Made by a program: the position numbers and the translations under genes. A stretch of DNA of 40,441 bases from a virus: the IMG/VR virus record IMGVR_UViG_3300045921_000920, positions 1 to 40,441 of that record. One strand, 5' to 3'. The notes under the pieces are model-generated. The model was not told the DNA's origin. It saw only the letters and a list, made by a program, of their open reading frames with translations, and searched no databases. Each line of letters starts with the position of its first letter. Within the stretch, counting starts at the first letter, position 1. Shown in pieces: positions 33,601-40,441 of the stretch.

Positions 33601-34555
33601 CATAGTCGCCCTCGCGGATCTCGACCGATGACGCCACGCGAGCGGTATAGACGCCCGGCACGAACCGGGTGAGCGTCGCCGGCGCCGACCCGCTGTTCGA
33701 CCAGACGACAATGGGGCCGTGCACGCCGGGCTTCAGCGCCACGGTGACGACGTTGCCCGAGGCCGAGCAGGTGACCAGGCTGTCGACGTTCGGATCGTTG
33801 TTGAACCAGTTGGCGAAAAACTGGGCGATCTCCGAAGCGTCCGTGAATCCGCTCTGAGGTCCGACCGCGACGGTCGTGTTGTTGATGAAGAAGTTGTGCC
33901 AGAACCATGGGTCATCTTGCCACCAGATGGCCTGGTCGGTCGAAGGGGCGTCCGGGCTGCCGATGTCATGAGTGAGTTCTGTCTCGAGTTCGCAGAATGC
34001 GATCGCCTCGGCCGAGGAACTCGACCATCTCGTGCCCATGAAGTAGACGTAGGCCTTGTCGGTGAGCGCCGGCGTGGGCTTGCCGACGAGCAGCTCGTCA
34101 AGAGTAGCGGCATCGCGGTCGTGAAGCGAGAAGCCGAAGCTACCGGGAGTGTAGTCGCCTGAAACGACTGCGGCGTGGTGCGTCAGCGGGACTTCGTAGA
34201 TGTCGCCCGCGCCGGTCGTGATGGTGAGCTTGTCCCAGCCGACCGAGGCGTACCGCACGCAGTCGGGCCGGACGTTGCCCTCCTCGCCGTTGACCGGCAA
34301 GATCTCCATGTCGTACTGGAGGGTCAGCCCGGAGAGATCCGTCACCGGGAGCGGCTTCAGGCGCAGATGGTTGAAGTAGTCGTAGGCCGAGAAAAGCTGG
34401 ACGTTGGCGAAGTCCTCAGCCGCCTGGAAGATGCCGGAGATCTGGAAGCCGGTCTCGGTGGCGTCGTGGAGCGTGGTCGTCGCCGCGCGGCCGGAGAAGC
34501 CCTGGAGTTGAACCGTGCGGCGGGGATCGAAGAGCAGAAGCGGTTGGGAAGGCAT
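30641..34555 (-). CDS. large tail protein with TIM-barrel-like region
   Basis: This 1304-aa protein starts at MPSQPLLLFDPRRTVQLQGF. A more upstream start at 34606 would run through the mer-type operator and is unlikely. The N-terminal two thirds are beta-rich and resemble large phage structural proteins. A jelly-roll-like part lies near residues 677-760 (GRIEVRIDGGAPVVHDLYLN). From about 940 to 1255 a TIM-barrel-like region contains FSMECYRPP, LQFGETQWWYFDN and AVFECLWPLDANQ, with conserved Glu/Trp residues of glycoside-hydrolase type. GTA gp15 also carries a TIM-barrel-like domain, but homology to it is not shown here. A tail, tip or wall-degrading role is inferred. Confidence 0.65.
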   Translation of the reverse strand: MPSQPLLLFDPRRTVQLQGFSGRAATTTLHDATETGFQISGIFQAAEDFANVQLFSAYDYFNHLRLKPLPVTDLSGLTLQYDMEILPVNGEEGNVRPDCVRYASVGWDKLTITTGAGDIYEVPLTHHAAVVSGDYTPGSFGFSLHDRDAATLDELLVGKPTPALTDKAYVYFMGTRWSSSSAEAIAFCELETELTHDIGSPDAPSTDQAIWWQDDPWFWHNFFINNTTVAVGPQSGFTDASEIAQFFANWFNNDPNVDSLVTCSASGNVVTVALKPGVHGPIVVWSNSGSAPATLTRFVPGVYTARVASSVEIREGDYVGLDIGGADDEVVKVLSVSSGSFTAHFSKRHLAGAVCRVLPRARHFGRVLKSRMVDAPQPDYGVQPNSLAVDQFSITNTSAELKLKLAGQLGEYGRDANGIPVHLSAAGDNQIVGLKDGAAVFATAVQGAGNERLYRFTFPFASLTGYRNGDRSALVPVPAGDIVKVHLTFAPRFEDVEAGLREGGRLKEAVSAVPPGTEEEWRLTDADQMFAGRKYYVGTPTVEERIACLANFGLAKPDPDDPSSWHYRVLVRRGEDSSTPQAWTPGTRVQRISTITGTRSDIEWQVRISNLTVTGDRTLKVGGDAPRIEESDGRCRYVGFWENYAYGTGWPTQWWSLGHAKRCAPNDAQDRRAVTIRYSYPREHDLYLGTWLGRDAGRIEVRIDGGAPVVHDLYLNDYNGLAAMKKLAAALPGGTHTVEIRALFDKHPSSNGYYFYFDYLWPLEPQDPPDPPKIYPDVSLAIDFDTDHGYKKPPAWHAWHLKQLGFMGHADVYMGVFWNNKRRRIEATYPNCTLVLGSWEPDQPLWITLGDPLEQQAGTTLYFSPGAGLATADITAHLRAMINVTFPGVWCTSDGNTLHLRSRAPSYAFSISTSAQFSVFHGTPPLNQPGAEGDWEMIDSISPVMTHGARNWIRDLAREFKQAGIEASFAFSMECYRPPAEMQARYLHYENGVVSPGQEVFLPIPSHQMHFGARVRDYLKQMYKECADELAAARLPIVLQFGETQWWYFDNIGPSEDGLDPNGGMPFYDAETIAAFQQRHGRQIWPFRRNTDDPVGDPAHPYETADFLRDRIWEYCDEVISYVRRYHPSAVFECLWPLDANQGKPAPDPAFRALNFHVNLPNEWKTSAYGVKYFRAEGFDYDVWQKNARLMRQTLEFPLKLGRPASECMYLAGIYGPPDPPMPEAYGMWRNRGLYSFCFWAFDQFCLNSRALPLEVPAQSTATLVSYRRPRAARSPEAPVAVAYAPEASSRMNTFRLNARRLNG

Positions 34556-34571
34556 CGTGCGAAGTAAGCCC

Positions 34572-34603
34572 TTGACTCTATACCTAGGTACAGGGTTTAC
34601 GCT
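34572..34603 (+). promoter_or_regulatory. MerR-type promoter and operator
   Basis: TTGACT (34572-34577) and TACGCT (34598-34603) are spaced by 20 nt, the overlong spacer typical of MerR-regulated promoters. Within it is a near-perfect dyad: ACTCTATACCT (34575-34585) and AGGTACAGGGT (34586-34596) match at 9 of 11 positions around TACCTAGGTA. It lies 29 nt upstream of the MerR-type gene, so autoregulation of the whole three-gene cassette is likely. Confidence 0.75.
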
Positions 34604-34631
34604 CAAATTGTGGCAACCAGGAGATTGTCGA

Positions 34632-35039
34632 ATGAGCCTGAGAATTGGCGATGTCGCTGAGCGTGCCGGGGTGAACCTCCAGACGATTCGCTATTACGAG
34701 CGGGAGGGGCTGCTGCCGCCGCCGCGGCTCGCGTCGGGATACCGGGTGTTCTCCGATTCAGCAGTGCGGCAAGTGCGCTTCATCAAACGTGCGCAGGAGT
34801 TGGGCTTTTCACTCGCTGAGATCCGCGATCTGCTCTCGCTGCGAGCGAGCGCGGGAGCTGGCGCCCAGGACATGCGCAGGCGGGCAAGGGCAAAGATCAT
34901 CGATATAGAAGATAAGATCCGGAGCTTGCAAGCGATGAAGGAGGCGCTCGCCACGCTCGCAGAGCGCTGCCCTGGCTGTGGTCCGCTGAGCGATTGCCCC
35001 ATCCTCGATGCACTCGACGAGCAAGGAGCAGACCTGTGA
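34632..35039 (+). CDS. MerR-family metal-responsive regulator
   Basis: This 135-aa protein has an N-terminal winged HTH (RIGDVAERAGVNLQTIRYYE, then REGLLPPPRLASGYRVF) and FSLAEIRDLLSLR, followed by a dimerisation helix. The C-terminal metal loop has Cys113, Cys116 and Cys122 (CPGCGPLSDC). The C-x8-C spacing equals that of MerR Cys117/Cys126, but the residue matching MerR Cys82 is an Ala (about residue 78). Specificity may therefore differ from Hg(II). The ATG at 34632 was chosen because it starts the HTH. It is transcribed from its own MerR-type promoter, divergent from the tail gene, and coupled to the next gene. Confidence 0.85.
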   Translation: MSLRIGDVAERAGVNLQTIRYYEREGLLPPPRLASGYRVFSDSAVRQVRFIKRAQELGFSLAEIRDLLSLRASAGAGAQDMRRRARAKIIDIEDKIRSLQAMKEALATLAERCPGCGPLSDCPILDALDEQGADL

Positions 35040-35458
35040 TGTGGAAGCGTGTCATTGGCATTCTGCCCGGCATCGGCGTGTCGCTGTTGCCAAAAGTGAC
35101 GTGCCCGATGTGTTGGCCGGCTTATGCGGGGCTGCTCACGTCTTTGGGGCTCGGCGTCCTCTTGTCCGCCAGGTATCTGCTGCCGGTGACGGCGGTGTTT
35201 TTGTTCATCGCCGTTGCCGCATTGGGCTTTCGCGCCAAGGCTCGTCGGGGCTACGGTCCGATGGTGTTGGGCGCCGTAGCCGCTGTCGGTGTCATTGTTG
35301 GCAAGTTTTATCTCGCATCGGATGCAGCGCTCTATTCCGCGGTCTCGCTACTTGTGGCGGCGTCTCTGTGGAATAGTTGGCCGCGTCCGACGAAGGCTCA
35401 ATTGTACGGCCTGCCAGCTAGCAGTGAGTTAATCCAACTACATGTAAAGGAGAACTGA
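35039..35458 (+). CDS. MerC-like membrane transport protein
   Basis: This 139-aa protein has about four membrane segments and a CPMC motif (Cys22 and Cys25) followed by WPAYAGLLTSLGLGVL. This matches MerC-type mercury uptake proteins, in which C-P-x-C-(W/F)-P sits at the end of the first helix. It starts at an ATG overlapping the MerR stop (TGATG), with AAGGAG about 10 nt upstream. The substrate is presumably mercury or another soft metal ion; this is inferred from family and context. No MerA reductase is in the window. Confidence 0.65.
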   Translation: MWKRVIGILPGIGVSLLPKVTCPMCWPAYAGLLTSLGLGVLLSARYLLPVTAVFLFIAVAALGFRAKARRGYGPMVLGAVAAVGVIVGKFYLASDAALYSAVSLLVAASLWNSWPRPTKAQLYGLPASSELIQLHVKEN

Positions 35459-35460
35459 TC

Positions 35461-35730
35461 ATGGCTGAAATGAAACGGAAAGTGGAAGTGTTTAGCGCCG
35501 GATGCCCGGCGTGCGAAGAGACAATCGCGCTCGTGAAGAGCATATCGTGTGAATCCTGTGACGTCACCGTGCTCCACATGAGGCAGGAGGATGTAGCAGC
35601 CCGAGCAAAGGCGCTGGGCATTCACCGCGTTCCGGCCGTGGTTATAAACGGAAAGTTGGCAGAGTGCTGCTCCGTACGTGGGCCGGAGGTGACCGTTTTG
35701 AAGGCTGAAGGCCTCGGCGTACGGCTGTGA
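35461..35730 (+). CDS. small thioredoxin-fold protein
   Basis: This 89-aa protein has VEVFSAGCPACEETIALVKS with a CPAC active site (Cys15, Cys18), and VPAVVINGKLAECC with a cis-Pro-like VPAVV, as in glutaredoxin/thioredoxin-like redox proteins. The additional C30/C33 and CC pairs could bind metal. A good ribosome-binding site (AAAGGAG) is present. It is the last gene of the cassette and the stop is 13 nt from the convergent gpJ-like gene, with no terminator seen. It may replace MerP as a metal or thiol carrier; this is inference. Confidence 0.75.
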   Translation: MAEMKRKVEVFSAGCPACEETIALVKSISCESCDVTVLHMRQEDVAARAKALGIHRVPAVVINGKLAECCSVRGPEVTVLKAEGLGVRL

Positions 35731-35743
35731 TCTTTACGTATCG

Positions 35744-38071
35744 TCAGGTCTGAATCACAACGGTCAAGTCCGCCCCCGCATCCGGCGAGGCGACGGCCAG
35801 GATATCGAATGCCAAGTCGTCGCCTTCGTTCAGGATGGGCGTCGGCCAGATCGTCGGCCGGATGCGCTCGCCCGCGGCATGGTCTTTAGTCACGATGGCA
35901 TCAAAGGTCTGGTTCTCAGGATCGACGCTGATCACGCGCACGTACTCTTCGTTCGCGCCGCCGGGATCGAGGAAGACGAAGCCACCAGCCACAAGGCCAA
36001 GCCGGTTCGCGCCGTAGGAGGCTGTCTGCAAGCCCTGCGGATCGGGTCCGGCGGTCACCGCCGAGATCAGCACCAGGCCGTAATCGGCATAGGGAAGCCG
36101 ACGCGTGGCGGGGAGCCCCAAGCCTTCGTTGTTGACCAGGAAGTCGTAGGTAGTCTTGTAGGCGTCCGGCAGCGCCTGAGCGATGCCCATGTACTCAAGC
36201 GGCTCCCACGTCGCGCCGCCGTCGCGACTGATCTTCACGAGAAACGCTGACTGTCCATCTGTCGTGCCGCGTTGGAGATAGGCGTATAGGCAGCGGATCG
36301 AGGCGGCGTCCTGCACCTTCATCGGGATGACGACGTTCTCCTGCACCGTGAGCGGGCCGGGCACCTGAAAGGTGTAAGCGCCTCCGTTGCACGTCCGCAG
36401 TCCCGGCATGTAGGGCTCGTTGTGGCGGGAGAGCGGGAAGACCGTGAACGGACCGTAGCCGAAGTGATTGGCCACGCCGACGAGCGCCGCCACGATGCAG
36501 GCGCTCGGCAGCTTCGCCTCGATCCTCGCGGGTAAGTCCGGCGTGCGGAAGAAGCCCTTGCGGACGCTGAAGGTGAACGTCTTCTGGTCGAGCTTGTAGA
36601 AGCGGATGCCGGCAAGATGCGCGCAGCGCAGCGTGCCGAAGGTTGCTTGGCCGTCGGGCACACCTGGGTAGGCGCGTTGGAGGTGAAACTCGCCGCTCGG
36701 CACGGCGTCGCCCGGCGCGCCGGGACCGATGATCTGAGCGCATTCGTAGGATCGCCGGCCAGGGTTCGCACGGTCGGCCGACTCATCGTTGAAGACAACG
36801 AAGTCGCCCACTCGGAAGACCCGTTGCGTATCGGGATTGACCGTGCAGACGACAGTTACTGGGTCGGTCGTCGCATCGATGGCGGTGTCGATGGACGCCC
36901 AGAGATCGGTGGTCAGCTCATCCACGTAGTAGAGCGCTAGGGTGATCTCGTAGGCGCCGACGATGTTCGAGTTGCCTGAGGCGTCGGGTTCAACTGTCAT
37001 GTCGTCGATCGCGAACGTCCCGTAGTCGCCGAGGCGAGGAACGCCGTTCAGCACCCCAGGGACGCCAGTGTCGATAAGCACTTCTTCGGCAGGCGGTTCC
37101 GGCACAACGTCGGCAGGCTTCGGGCCGGCGACCAGGTCGTACATTGAGTCCGTCGTCGTGCGGCCCTGGATGTCGATCGAGTAGTCGCGGTTCAGCCGCC
37201 AGCCGGTCACGCGGAACTCGCCCTGCCCGCCCGGCATGTCCGGGTGGGTCATCGAGCACACCATGCCGGGTTCGGTGTTGAGCGCGAGTACCGTGGTGCG
37301 GAAGCTGATCTGGCGCGCCTTCTTCCACTCCTCCGGCGTGATGCCGCCCAATTCTTCGCGCAAGCGGACCGTGATGATCCGCGCCGCTTGGGACTTCGAC
37401 GCCGTGCCGGAGAGATTCGCCGTCGACTTCAGAAACAGCGGCCCCGCGCCGCCGCCGATCAGCGTGGCGTGGTCGATGTCGTAAAGCGAGATGGAGTTGG
37501 CGACGAACTCGAAATCCTCGTCGGCGAAGTTGGCCGTCAGGTGGTTGAACGACGGTTTCAGTGGCGCGAGTTGCAGGCTGCGGAACAGGATGTTGCCTTC
37601 GGTGAACGCCTCAACCGCTGACGAGTTCACGCGGACGCCCAGTTTGAGCTTGCCATTGGCGAACGTGTAGTAGCCCAGGCAGTTCATCAAGACTTCCTGG
37701 AGCCAGTCGCGGAGCGGCTTCTCTTCCTGGAGCACGCCGCGGAACTTGAACTGGGTCTCCGTGCCCGTGCCAACTAGCTTCGACACTTGCTCGTTGCAGA
37801 TCGCCGCCGCCGCGATGGCCGCATCCACGTCAAACAGGGTCTCGGCGAAATCGAGTTGCTCACTGGTGGCGCCCGCGCCCAGGCGCAGCCCTCTGGCGCG
37901 CAGGAGCATGTTGACCGCGATCCAGATTGGATTGGTCAGCGGCGGTCCGTAGACGCGCACGCCGGGCGAGGTCCACACCCAGCCGCTCAGCCCTTGGGCG
38001 ACGATGGCCTCCATGGCGTGCTCACTCAGGCGCGAAAGTTGCAGGCCTTTGGCGTCCGAGCGCCGGATCAT
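35744..38071 (-). CDS. gpJ-like tail tip/hub protein
   Basis: This 775-aa protein contains a phage tail-tip (Phage-tail_3/gpJ-like) region. N-terminal parts read NPIWIAVNMLLRARGLRLG, then FDVDAAIAAAAICNEQVSKL and EKPLRDWLQEVLMNCLGYYT, as in tail-associated baseplate hubs. The C-terminal half is beta-rich (RFYKLDQKTFTFSVRKGFFR). Its ATG overlaps the stop of the preceding gene (ATGA). The following tail gene is separated by the opposite-strand metal cassette. Confidence 0.7.
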   Translation of the reverse strand: MIRRSDAKGLQLSRLSEHAMEAIVAQGLSGWVWTSPGVRVYGPPLTNPIWIAVNMLLRARGLRLGAGATSEQLDFAETLFDVDAAIAAAAICNEQVSKLVGTGTETQFKFRGVLQEEKPLRDWLQEVLMNCLGYYTFANGKLKLGVRVNSSAVEAFTEGNILFRSLQLAPLKPSFNHLTANFADEDFEFVANSISLYDIDHATLIGGGAGPLFLKSTANLSGTASKSQAARIITVRLREELGGITPEEWKKARQISFRTTVLALNTEPGMVCSMTHPDMPGGQGEFRVTGWRLNRDYSIDIQGRTTTDSMYDLVAGPKPADVVPEPPAEEVLIDTGVPGVLNGVPRLGDYGTFAIDDMTVEPDASGNSNIVGAYEITLALYYVDELTTDLWASIDTAIDATTDPVTVVCTVNPDTQRVFRVGDFVVFNDESADRANPGRRSYECAQIIGPGAPGDAVPSGEFHLQRAYPGVPDGQATFGTLRCAHLAGIRFYKLDQKTFTFSVRKGFFRTPDLPARIEAKLPSACIVAALVGVANHFGYGPFTVFPLSRHNEPYMPGLRTCNGGAYTFQVPGPLTVQENVVIPMKVQDAASIRCLYAYLQRGTTDGQSAFLVKISRDGGATWEPLEYMGIAQALPDAYKTTYDFLVNNEGLGLPATRRLPYADYGLVLISAVTAGPDPQGLQTASYGANRLGLVAGGFVFLDPGGANEEYVRVISVDPENQTFDAIVTKDHAAGERIRPTIWPTPILNEGDDLAFDILAVASPDAGADLTVVIQT

Positions 38072-39495
38072 GAGGAACGCATGCCGGCTGCTCGCTCCGG
38101 GCCAGCGTCCGTGTCGAATCCGAATGTGGTTGGGTTCGGGTCGGGGCCCAAACTGGTCATCAGTCCGAGCGAGCCCGGATAGCCGTGATGGTATTGCCCG
38201 TCGAGCTTATGCCCGCTGCCATAAGCTCCCAGCGGACCTTCCCCCACGATGCCCACCGCTGCGCAAAAGTCGCTCTCGTCGCGGCCTGAAGCGATCTTGC
38301 AGTTCACGGGCATGGGCGAATCGGTGTAGATCTCGGGCAGGACCTGATCGTAAATCGAGTCGGCGACCAACGAGACGGAGGTAAGCGTTGAGCGCCCGAA
38401 GCCCCACACGCCCGTCGAGTTGTCCTTGATGCGCACGCCCTGCGGCTTGGCCATGATGCCGCCGTAGTAATCGTTCATGCCGTGGGCGCGGCAGCCGTTG
38501 GGCGTGTCGAAACCTTTGTCGCAGCGCGTTGGGTCGGCATCGGGGAAGTGGACCAGGTCAAGCGCTCCTTGCGAGGCGAAAGGGCAGGCCGCGGAATTGA
38601 ACGGCTTCCAGCAAGTGCGCGAGATCTTGCGCGTGGGGTAGGGCAGGTTCAGCTCGTAGAGGCCGTCGGCGGCGGTGACGCGGAACTCCGGGCCCGAGTC
38701 GCAGGTCCAGTTGACGATGTTGCCCTTCCAGAGGTCGAGCTTGATCCCGGTGCCGACGTGGAACAGGCTGAAGGCGATCTCGGCGCGGAAGAGATCGACG
38801 TCGTTCGAGAGATCGCGCATCACACGGTCGGCGTTGCCGAAGGTGAACTGAGCCTCGTCGGACTCGTTGCCGACGGATTGCGAGATGCCGTCGAACTCGA
38901 CCAGGCGCGCCTGGTAAAGCTGGCCGCCGATCGTGCAGCGGCGGTCGGAGACGTGGATCGCCGGGTAGCCGGGCTGGAGAGGCTGAATGCGGACGAGCGG
39001 GATGATCTCCTGGACCTGCGAGAGCAGCGCGGTCTGGAGCGCGGCGGGCGGGAAGCGGTTGACTGTCTGGTTGAGCGGGTAGGACGGGCTGGTCTGCGGA
39101 ATTTCGATGAGCGTCACGCCGAGCGAGCAGGCCCAGTCGGCGACCATCTCCCAGGAGAGCGGCTCGTTGGCAAACCGGCAGGTGACGGGCATTGTGCCGA
39201 TGCCACTGTCGTTCGGAGCGTTATAGGTGAAGGCGCCGTAGGGGCCGTACTTCGACTCCCAGAAATTGCGCAGGGCGATACGTTCGGCGTCACGGAGCCA
39301 CTGCTTGCGGATGGTGAAGCGCCGGGCGCCAGTGCCAAGGAGGAAGCGCTGCTCCACCTTTGAATTGCCGCTTCCGAATTGGTGGACGACGACCGCATGG
39401 TCGCGACGCACCTCGAGCGGGTAATCGGGCACGAGCGGAAACACGCCCGACGGCACGATCTCCGGGACGGCGGTGTTGCCGATGAAGTCAGGCAA
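38068..39495 (-). CDS. fused gpM-like/gpL-like minor tail protein with a Cys cluster
   Basis: This 475-aa protein starts at a TTG with GGAG upstream. The first 130 residues (FPLVPDYPLEVRRDHAVVVH, then ALRNFWESKYGPYGAFTYN) resemble minor tail protein M/DUF2460. The rest resembles lambda gpL/DUF2163: TFGNADRVMRDLSNDVDLFR, then RTCWKPFNSAACPF and a C...C pair (RCDKGFDTPNGCRAHGM). Four Cys around residues 295-340 suit the Fe-S-binding fold known for gpL. It overlaps its neighbours on both sides. A tail-tip role is likely. Confidence 0.7.
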   Translation of the reverse strand: MPDFIGNTAVPEIVPSGVFPLVPDYPLEVRRDHAVVVHQFGSGNSKVEQRFLLGTGARRFTIRKQWLRDAERIALRNFWESKYGPYGAFTYNAPNDSGIGTMPVTCRFANEPLSWEMVADWACSLGVTLIEIPQTSPSYPLNQTVNRFPPAALQTALLSQVQEIIPLVRIQPLQPGYPAIHVSDRRCTIGGQLYQARLVEFDGISQSVGNESDEAQFTFGNADRVMRDLSNDVDLFRAEIAFSLFHVGTGIKLDLWKGNIVNWTCDSGPEFRVTAADGLYELNLPYPTRKISRTCWKPFNSAACPFASQGALDLVHFPDADPTRCDKGFDTPNGCRAHGMNDYYGGIMAKPQGVRIKDNSTGVWGFGRSTLTSVSLVADSIYDQVLPEIYTDSPMPVNCKIASGRDESDFCAAVGIVGEGPLGAYGSGHKLDGQYHHGYPGSLGLMTSLGPDPNPTTFGFDTDAGPERAAGMRSS

Positions 39496-39889
39496 GTTCG
39501 ATCAGCTCCAGCGTCAGATCAGCGCGCGCGAGGGTAGCACTCTGTTCCCATGGACCTGCGAAGCGCACGGTGTACCGGCCCACAACAGCCTGTCCCGTCG
39601 GATCGTACGAGAACCTCGGGCTGGTCTCGTAGGGGTCGTAGAAGTAAAACGGCTCCGTCGGGCCCTTGCGGGCGTCGTAGAAATCGCGAAGCGCCGTGAG
39701 TTGCGCCGACGTGAGCCGCTTCGCCAGCCGCCAGCGCTTGCGGCTGTTGGTTGCCTGGACGGAGCGCTGCGATTCGCCGTTGCGGTACTCGTTGTCGAGC
39801 ACCGGATACTCGCGCTCATGGACGAAGGCGCGAGAGAGGCTCGCCGGCAGCACTGCAAGCGGTGCTGCGTTCTGTACTGAGCCGGGCAT
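39488..39889 (-). CDS. gpM-like minor tail protein
   Basis: This 133-aa protein has RKRWRLAKRLTSAQLTALRD, then FYDARKGPTEPFYFYDPYET, the pattern of Phage_min_tail/DUF2460 proteins in which an aromatic-rich strand follows a long helix. It overlaps both neighbouring genes by a few nt. A tail-tip assembly role is inferred from family and position. Confidence 0.65.
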   Translation of the reverse strand: MPGSVQNAAPLAVLPASLSRAFVHEREYPVLDNEYRNGESQRSVQATNSRKRWRLAKRLTSAQLTALRDFYDARKGPTEPFYFYDPYETSPRFSYDPTGQAVVGRYTVRFAGPWEQSATLARADLTLELIELA

Positions 39890-40335
39890 CAGGTGGTCAC
39901 TAGGTCGATGAGTCTCTGGTCCGGGCGCGCGCCGATCTTGCGAGCGACGAAGCGCGCATAGTTGGCTGGATGATTGCCGTCCGTCGAGGGCGCGTAGACC
40001 CGGAACATTTCCTCTGCGGTCGGCAGCTTGCCCTGGGTGTACTTTCCATCGAGGTACTGCCCGACCAGGACGCGCAGGATACGCCAGCCCTCATCGATCG
40101 CTCGCTGGCTCATCTCTTCGCGAGAGGCTCCGGGAAACCGTTCAGATGCCCACGCCACGAAGTCCACATAACCGCGATGGGTGGGATACGGCCGGCCTCG
40201 CGCGTCGCGCCACTGCCGGATGTTTCCTGGGTTCGCGTTTCTCTGGGCAAGAGTCGGGTTCGCAGCGGTGACGTAGAAGCCCTCCATCTCGGCGATGGCC
40301 CACGCGATCTTGTCGATCAATTCTGCTCGCGTCAT
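39889..40335 (-). CDS. muramidase-like tail-associated protein
   Basis: This 148-aa protein has IAWAIAEMEGFYVT, then AQRNANPGNIRQWRD and GYVDFVAWASERFPGASREE. The (R)NxNPGN(I/L)R block after an A-x-MEGF-type helix is a signature of phage tail-associated lysozyme-like proteins. The catalytic residue could not be fixed by eye; Glu17 (MEGF) is a candidate. Its ATG overlaps the stop of the upstream partial gene. Confidence 0.65.
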   Translation of the reverse strand: MTRAELIDKIAWAIAEMEGFYVTAANPTLAQRNANPGNIRQWRDARGRPYPTHRGYVDFVAWASERFPGASREEMSQRAIDEGWRILRVLVGQYLDGKYTQGKLPTAEEMFRVYAPSTDGNHPANYARFVARKIGARPDQRLIDLVTT

Positions 40336-40441
40336 GACAGAATCAATCCTGGGCTGAGTTGCAGCCCGGTCATCTCGCGGCGGCCGGCGCTGGCTTTGGT
40401 CGCGGTCATCGCCGCCGATTGCACGGCGCGCGGATTCTCGA
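40332..40441 (-). CDS. 3' end of an upstream tail gene (partial)
   Basis: The last 35 codons of a minus-strand gene are visible, ending in REMTGLQLSPGLILS and TGA, overlapping the muramidase-like ATG (ATGA). Too short to identify; it could be a tail tape-measure or tail-assembly gene. The 5' part lies beyond the right edge. Confidence 0.6.
   Translation of the reverse strand, partial: ENPRAVQSAAMTATKASAGRREMTGLQLSPGLILS

Noticed and set aside
31175-33631. 818-codon plus-strand open frame opposite the large tail protein
   Set aside because: It is antisense to the 1304-aa tail gene, is rich in Arg/Val/Gly and carries no family motif; it is a by-product of the GC-rich minus-strand coding sequence.

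Overview
The window looks like high-GC bacterial chromosome, most likely from a soil Acidobacteriota of the Solibacter/Bryobacter type. This is an inference from the very large Sec-exported RHS proteins, the carboxypeptidase-regulatory-like secreted proteins, the BACON/Ig-like secreted proteins and a DUF2924-serine recombinase pair. No rRNA, tRNA or CRISPR array was seen, so the taxonomy rests on gene content alone.

Region 1 (1-8580, minus strand) is RHS locus A. In transcription order it holds a secreted beta-domain protein, a carboxypeptidase-regulatory-like protein, a LolA-like periplasmic protein, a 1753-aa RHS protein with a toxin-like C-terminal tip, a small membrane-anchored putative immunity protein, and an RHS core fragment running off the left edge. 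Region 2 (8581-12508) is a mobile or accessory island with a DUF2924 protein, a large serine recombinase and a small HTH protein, followed by gene-poor DNA with a hairpin and the 3' remnant of a zinc-finger gene on the plus strand.

Region 3 (12509-26760, minus strand) is RHS locus B. Its gene order repeats locus A: a long Ig-like secreted protein, a carboxypeptidase-regulatory-like protein, a small secreted protein and a 1634-aa RHS protein. It is followed by a small putative immunity gene and three orphan RHS-tip plus immunity modules in a row. Two orphan tips carry HExxH zinc-metallopeptidase signatures. The third is homologous to the main tip of locus A, and its immunity protein is homologous to the locus A immunity protein. 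Short RHS scars mark the module borders. Together this reads as a two-locus, tip-swapping polymorphic toxin system. The RHS proteins carry Sec signal peptides and no T6SS, PAAR or Tc-toxin partner genes are in view. This is the best candidate here for an undescribed system.

Region 4 (26857-28666) has three small plus-strand genes: an unknown protein, a PilZ-like protein and a small membrane protein that may be leaderless.

Region 5 (28776-40441, minus strand) is a phage- or GTA-like tail module. In transcription order it has a partial gene, a muramidase-like protein, a gpM-like protein, a gpM/gpL-like fusion with a Cys cluster, a gpJ-like hub, a 1304-aa protein with a TIM-barrel-like region, and a tail fibre. 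Most of these genes overlap by a few bases. The array is split by an oppositely oriented metal-response cassette (MerR-type regulator, MerC-like membrane protein, thioredoxin-fold protein) with its own MerR-type promoter, which behaves like a phage moron.
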